Assembly (NCBI RefSeq): GCF_013032505.1
Contig: NZ_WQCG01000001.1
Coordinates: forward strand, 1,364,001 to 1,428,000
Length of the DNA: 64,000 nt
Direction of reading: 5' to 3'
Source: Ruegeria atlantica
Lineage (GTDB): Bacteria > Pseudomonadota > Alphaproteobacteria > Rhodobacterales > Rhodobacteraceae
The stretch's first letter is position 1. Each line of letters begins with the position of its first letter. Below the pieces are notes generated by a model. The model was not told where the DNA came from and did no database searches. It saw only the letters and a list, made by a program, of their open reading frames with translations. The position numbers and the translations under genes were made by a program. Below, piece by piece: positions 62,587 through 64,000 of this stretch.

Positions 62587-64000
62587 ATGAAAACGAATGC
62601 ACAGGCGGTGGTGATTGGCGGCGGGGTGATCGGGTGTTCGATCCTCTATCATTTGACCAAACTGGGATGGTCGGATGTGGTTCTGCTGGAACGGGATGAA
62701 CTGACATCCGGGTCCACTTGGCACGCCGCGGCGAACATCCACGGGCTGCACGACAGCACCAATATCAGCCGCATTCAGCACTACACGATGAACCTGTACA
62801 AAGAGCTTGAAGCCGAAACCGGCCAAAGCTGTGGCGTGTTCCAGCCCGGTTCGCTGTATCTGGCGCAGACCGAAGAACGCGAACATCAACTGAAGTTGCA
62901 GGCCGCTAAGGCCAAGCTTTACGGCATGAACTTTTATGAGATCAGCATCGAAGAGGCCCAGCGACTAAACCCACTGGTCAACTACGATGGCATCCGCTGC
63001 GTGATGTACGAACCTGACGGCGGCAATGTGGACCCTTCGGGCGTCACAAATGCCTATGCGGTGGGCGCCCGGCAGCGTGGGGCCGAGACTCATCGCTTCA
63101 CTCCGGTCACCGCGACCGACCAGCAAGAAGATGGCACCTGGATTGTGCGGACTCCCAAAGGCGATATCCGTACCCCTTGGGTCGTCAATGCCGCCGGTCT
63201 GTGGGGTCGCGAAGTCGCTAAATTGGCTGGCATCGAGCTTCCCCTGCAACCGACCGAGCATCAGTATTTCGTGACCGAAACCATGGCGGACGTGGCCGCG
63301 CACGGCACGCGCTTGCCTTCGGTCAGTGATCGCGACGGCGAATACTACCTGCGGCAGGAAGGTCAGGGCCTGCTGGTTGGCGCCTATGAAAAAGACATGA
63401 AATTCTGGGCCGAGGACGGTACGCCACTCGACTTCGCGCATGATCTCTTCCCCGACGATCTGGAACGGATCGAAGAGAATATGATGAACGCCATCGAACG
63501 TCTGCCCGCCGTGGGTGAAGCCGGTATCAAGCGGGTTATCAACGGGCCGATGATCTGGTCGCCCGACAGCAACGTGTTGATGGGCCCAGTGCCCGAGGCC
63601 GACGGCTATTTCTGTTGCAACGGTATCATCCCCGGCTTCTCACAATCCGGCGGGATGGGCCTGATGGCGGCGCAATGGATCATCGAGGGTGAAACGCAGT
63701 ACGATATGTTCGCCTGGGATATGGCTCGGTTCGATGACTGGGCGACGAAAGAGTTCACAATGGCCCGCGTTCAGGACCAGTACGCCCACCGGTTCGCAAT
63801 TCACTTCCCCAACGAAGAGCGCAGCGCAGGTCGTCCGGCGCGGACGCGCCCTGTATACGACACGCAGGCCCAAATGGGAGCCGTCTTCGGCCTGAATGCT
63901 GGTTGGGAACATCCGCTATGGTTCGCAGACACTCCGGGCGCCAAAGACACCAATGGTTTTACGCGTCAGAACTGGTGGGGACCGGTTGGCGAGGAATGCC
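62587..64000 (+). CDS. Dimethylglycine/sarcosine dehydrogenase-like flavoprotein, cut by the right edge
   Basis: An open frame from ATG 62587 to the window end (471 codons so far). The FAD site is VVIGGGVIGCSILYHL (residues about 8-23). W45-H46 in SGSTWHAAAN is the position where DMGDH/SARDH enzymes attach FAD covalently to His. The later segments EPDGGNVDPSGVTNAYAVGARQRG and NGPMIWSPDSNVLMGPVPEADGYFCCNGIIPGFSQSGGMG are typical. The GcvT-like C-terminal half would lie beyond the window. It would oxidise N-methylated amino acids, delivering one-carbon units to folate. Confidence 0.9.
   Translation, partial: MKTNAQAVVIGGGVIGCSILYHLTKLGWSDVVLLERDELTSGSTWHAAANIHGLHDSTNISRIQHYTMNLYKELEAETGQSCGVFQPGSLYLAQTEEREHQLKLQAAKAKLYGMNFYEISIEEAQRLNPLVNYDGIRCVMYEPDGGNVDPSGVTNAYAVGARQRGAETHRFTPVTATDQQEDGTWIVRTPKGDIRTPWVVNAAGLWGREVAKLAGIELPLQPTEHQYFVTETMADVAAHGTRLPSVSDRDGEYYLRQEGQGLLVGAYEKDMKFWAEDGTPLDFAHDLFPDDLERIEENMMNAIERLPAVGEAGIKRVINGPMIWSPDSNVLMGPVPEADGYFCCNGIIPGFSQSGGMGLMAAQWIIEGETQYDMFAWDMARFDDWATKEFTMARVQDQYAHRFAIHFPNEERSAGRPARTRPVYDTQAQMGAVFGLNAGWEHPLWFADTPGAKDTNGFTRQNWWGPVGEEC

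Overview
The window looks like the chromosome of a marine Roseobacter-group alphaproteobacterium (Rhodobacteraceae). The evidence is the typical core order yacG - RNase E/G - maf - infA and UPF0262 - hisD - DUF2948 - murA, short Shine-Dalgarno-led genes, and a large load of osmolyte and quaternary-amine catabolic genes. No rRNA operon, CRISPR array or classical insertion sequence was seen.

Region 1 (about 1-20.5 kb) is accessory and visibly less GC-rich than the rest. It holds isolated genes with long non-coding gaps: a class III nucleotidyl cyclase, an outer-membrane barrel, a sulfotransferase, exported amidohydrolase and ureohydrolase genes, an MscS channel, a TPR regulator, and a 1749-residue exonuclease-RecQ-UvrD fusion. 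It ends at a tRNA-Phe gene. A 16-bp copy of the tRNA 3' end at 358-373 suggests that 358-20520 is a tRNA-borne genomic island whose integrase is lost or unrecognised.

Region 2 (20.5-33.3 kb) is core chromosome with housekeeping genes (yacG, rng-like, maf, infA, hisD, murA). Between them sit a nitrilase-family amidase, a TauD-type dioxygenase with a divergent LysR regulator, a HAD phosphatase, GNAT enzymes, a low-molecular-weight phosphatase family protein and a glycosyltransferase. It also contains a 51-codon gene just upstream of murA.

Region 3 (33.33-46.66 kb) is the most unusual part. It is a 13.3-kb integrative element inserted in tRNA-Thr(GGT), bounded by perfect 49-bp direct repeats. 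It carries a tyrosine integrase, a small divergent regulator operon, a Toprim primase, a D5-like helicase, a DNA methyltransferase, a P27-like terminase small subunit and an HK97-fold major capsid protein. I see no terminase large subunit, portal, protease, tail or lysis gene. This is best read as a capsid-encoding phage satellite. It has its own repeated DNA signals: a 13-bp motif in four same-strand copies, a 24-bp repeat inside both ends, and a 65-bp homologous block present twice in inverted orientation.

Region 4 (46.7-64 kb) is a catabolic cluster for N-methylated amino acids or quaternary amines, probably of the proline-betaine/hydroxyproline-betaine type. It has a GlxA-type and a GntR regulator, a DapA-family lyase, an aldehyde dehydrogenase, an FAD amine oxidase, two SDRs, an HpbD-like epimerase, an MttB-family methyltransferase, a BCCT transporter, a LysR regulator, a Rieske N-demethylase-type oxygenase, a 79-residue helical protein and a dimethylglycine-dehydrogenase-like flavoprotein cut by the right edge. 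Uptake (BCCT), demethylation (MttB, Rieske, DMGDH-like), epimerisation, oxidation, deamination and aldehyde oxidation would make a coherent route to central metabolism. The exact substrate is an inference.
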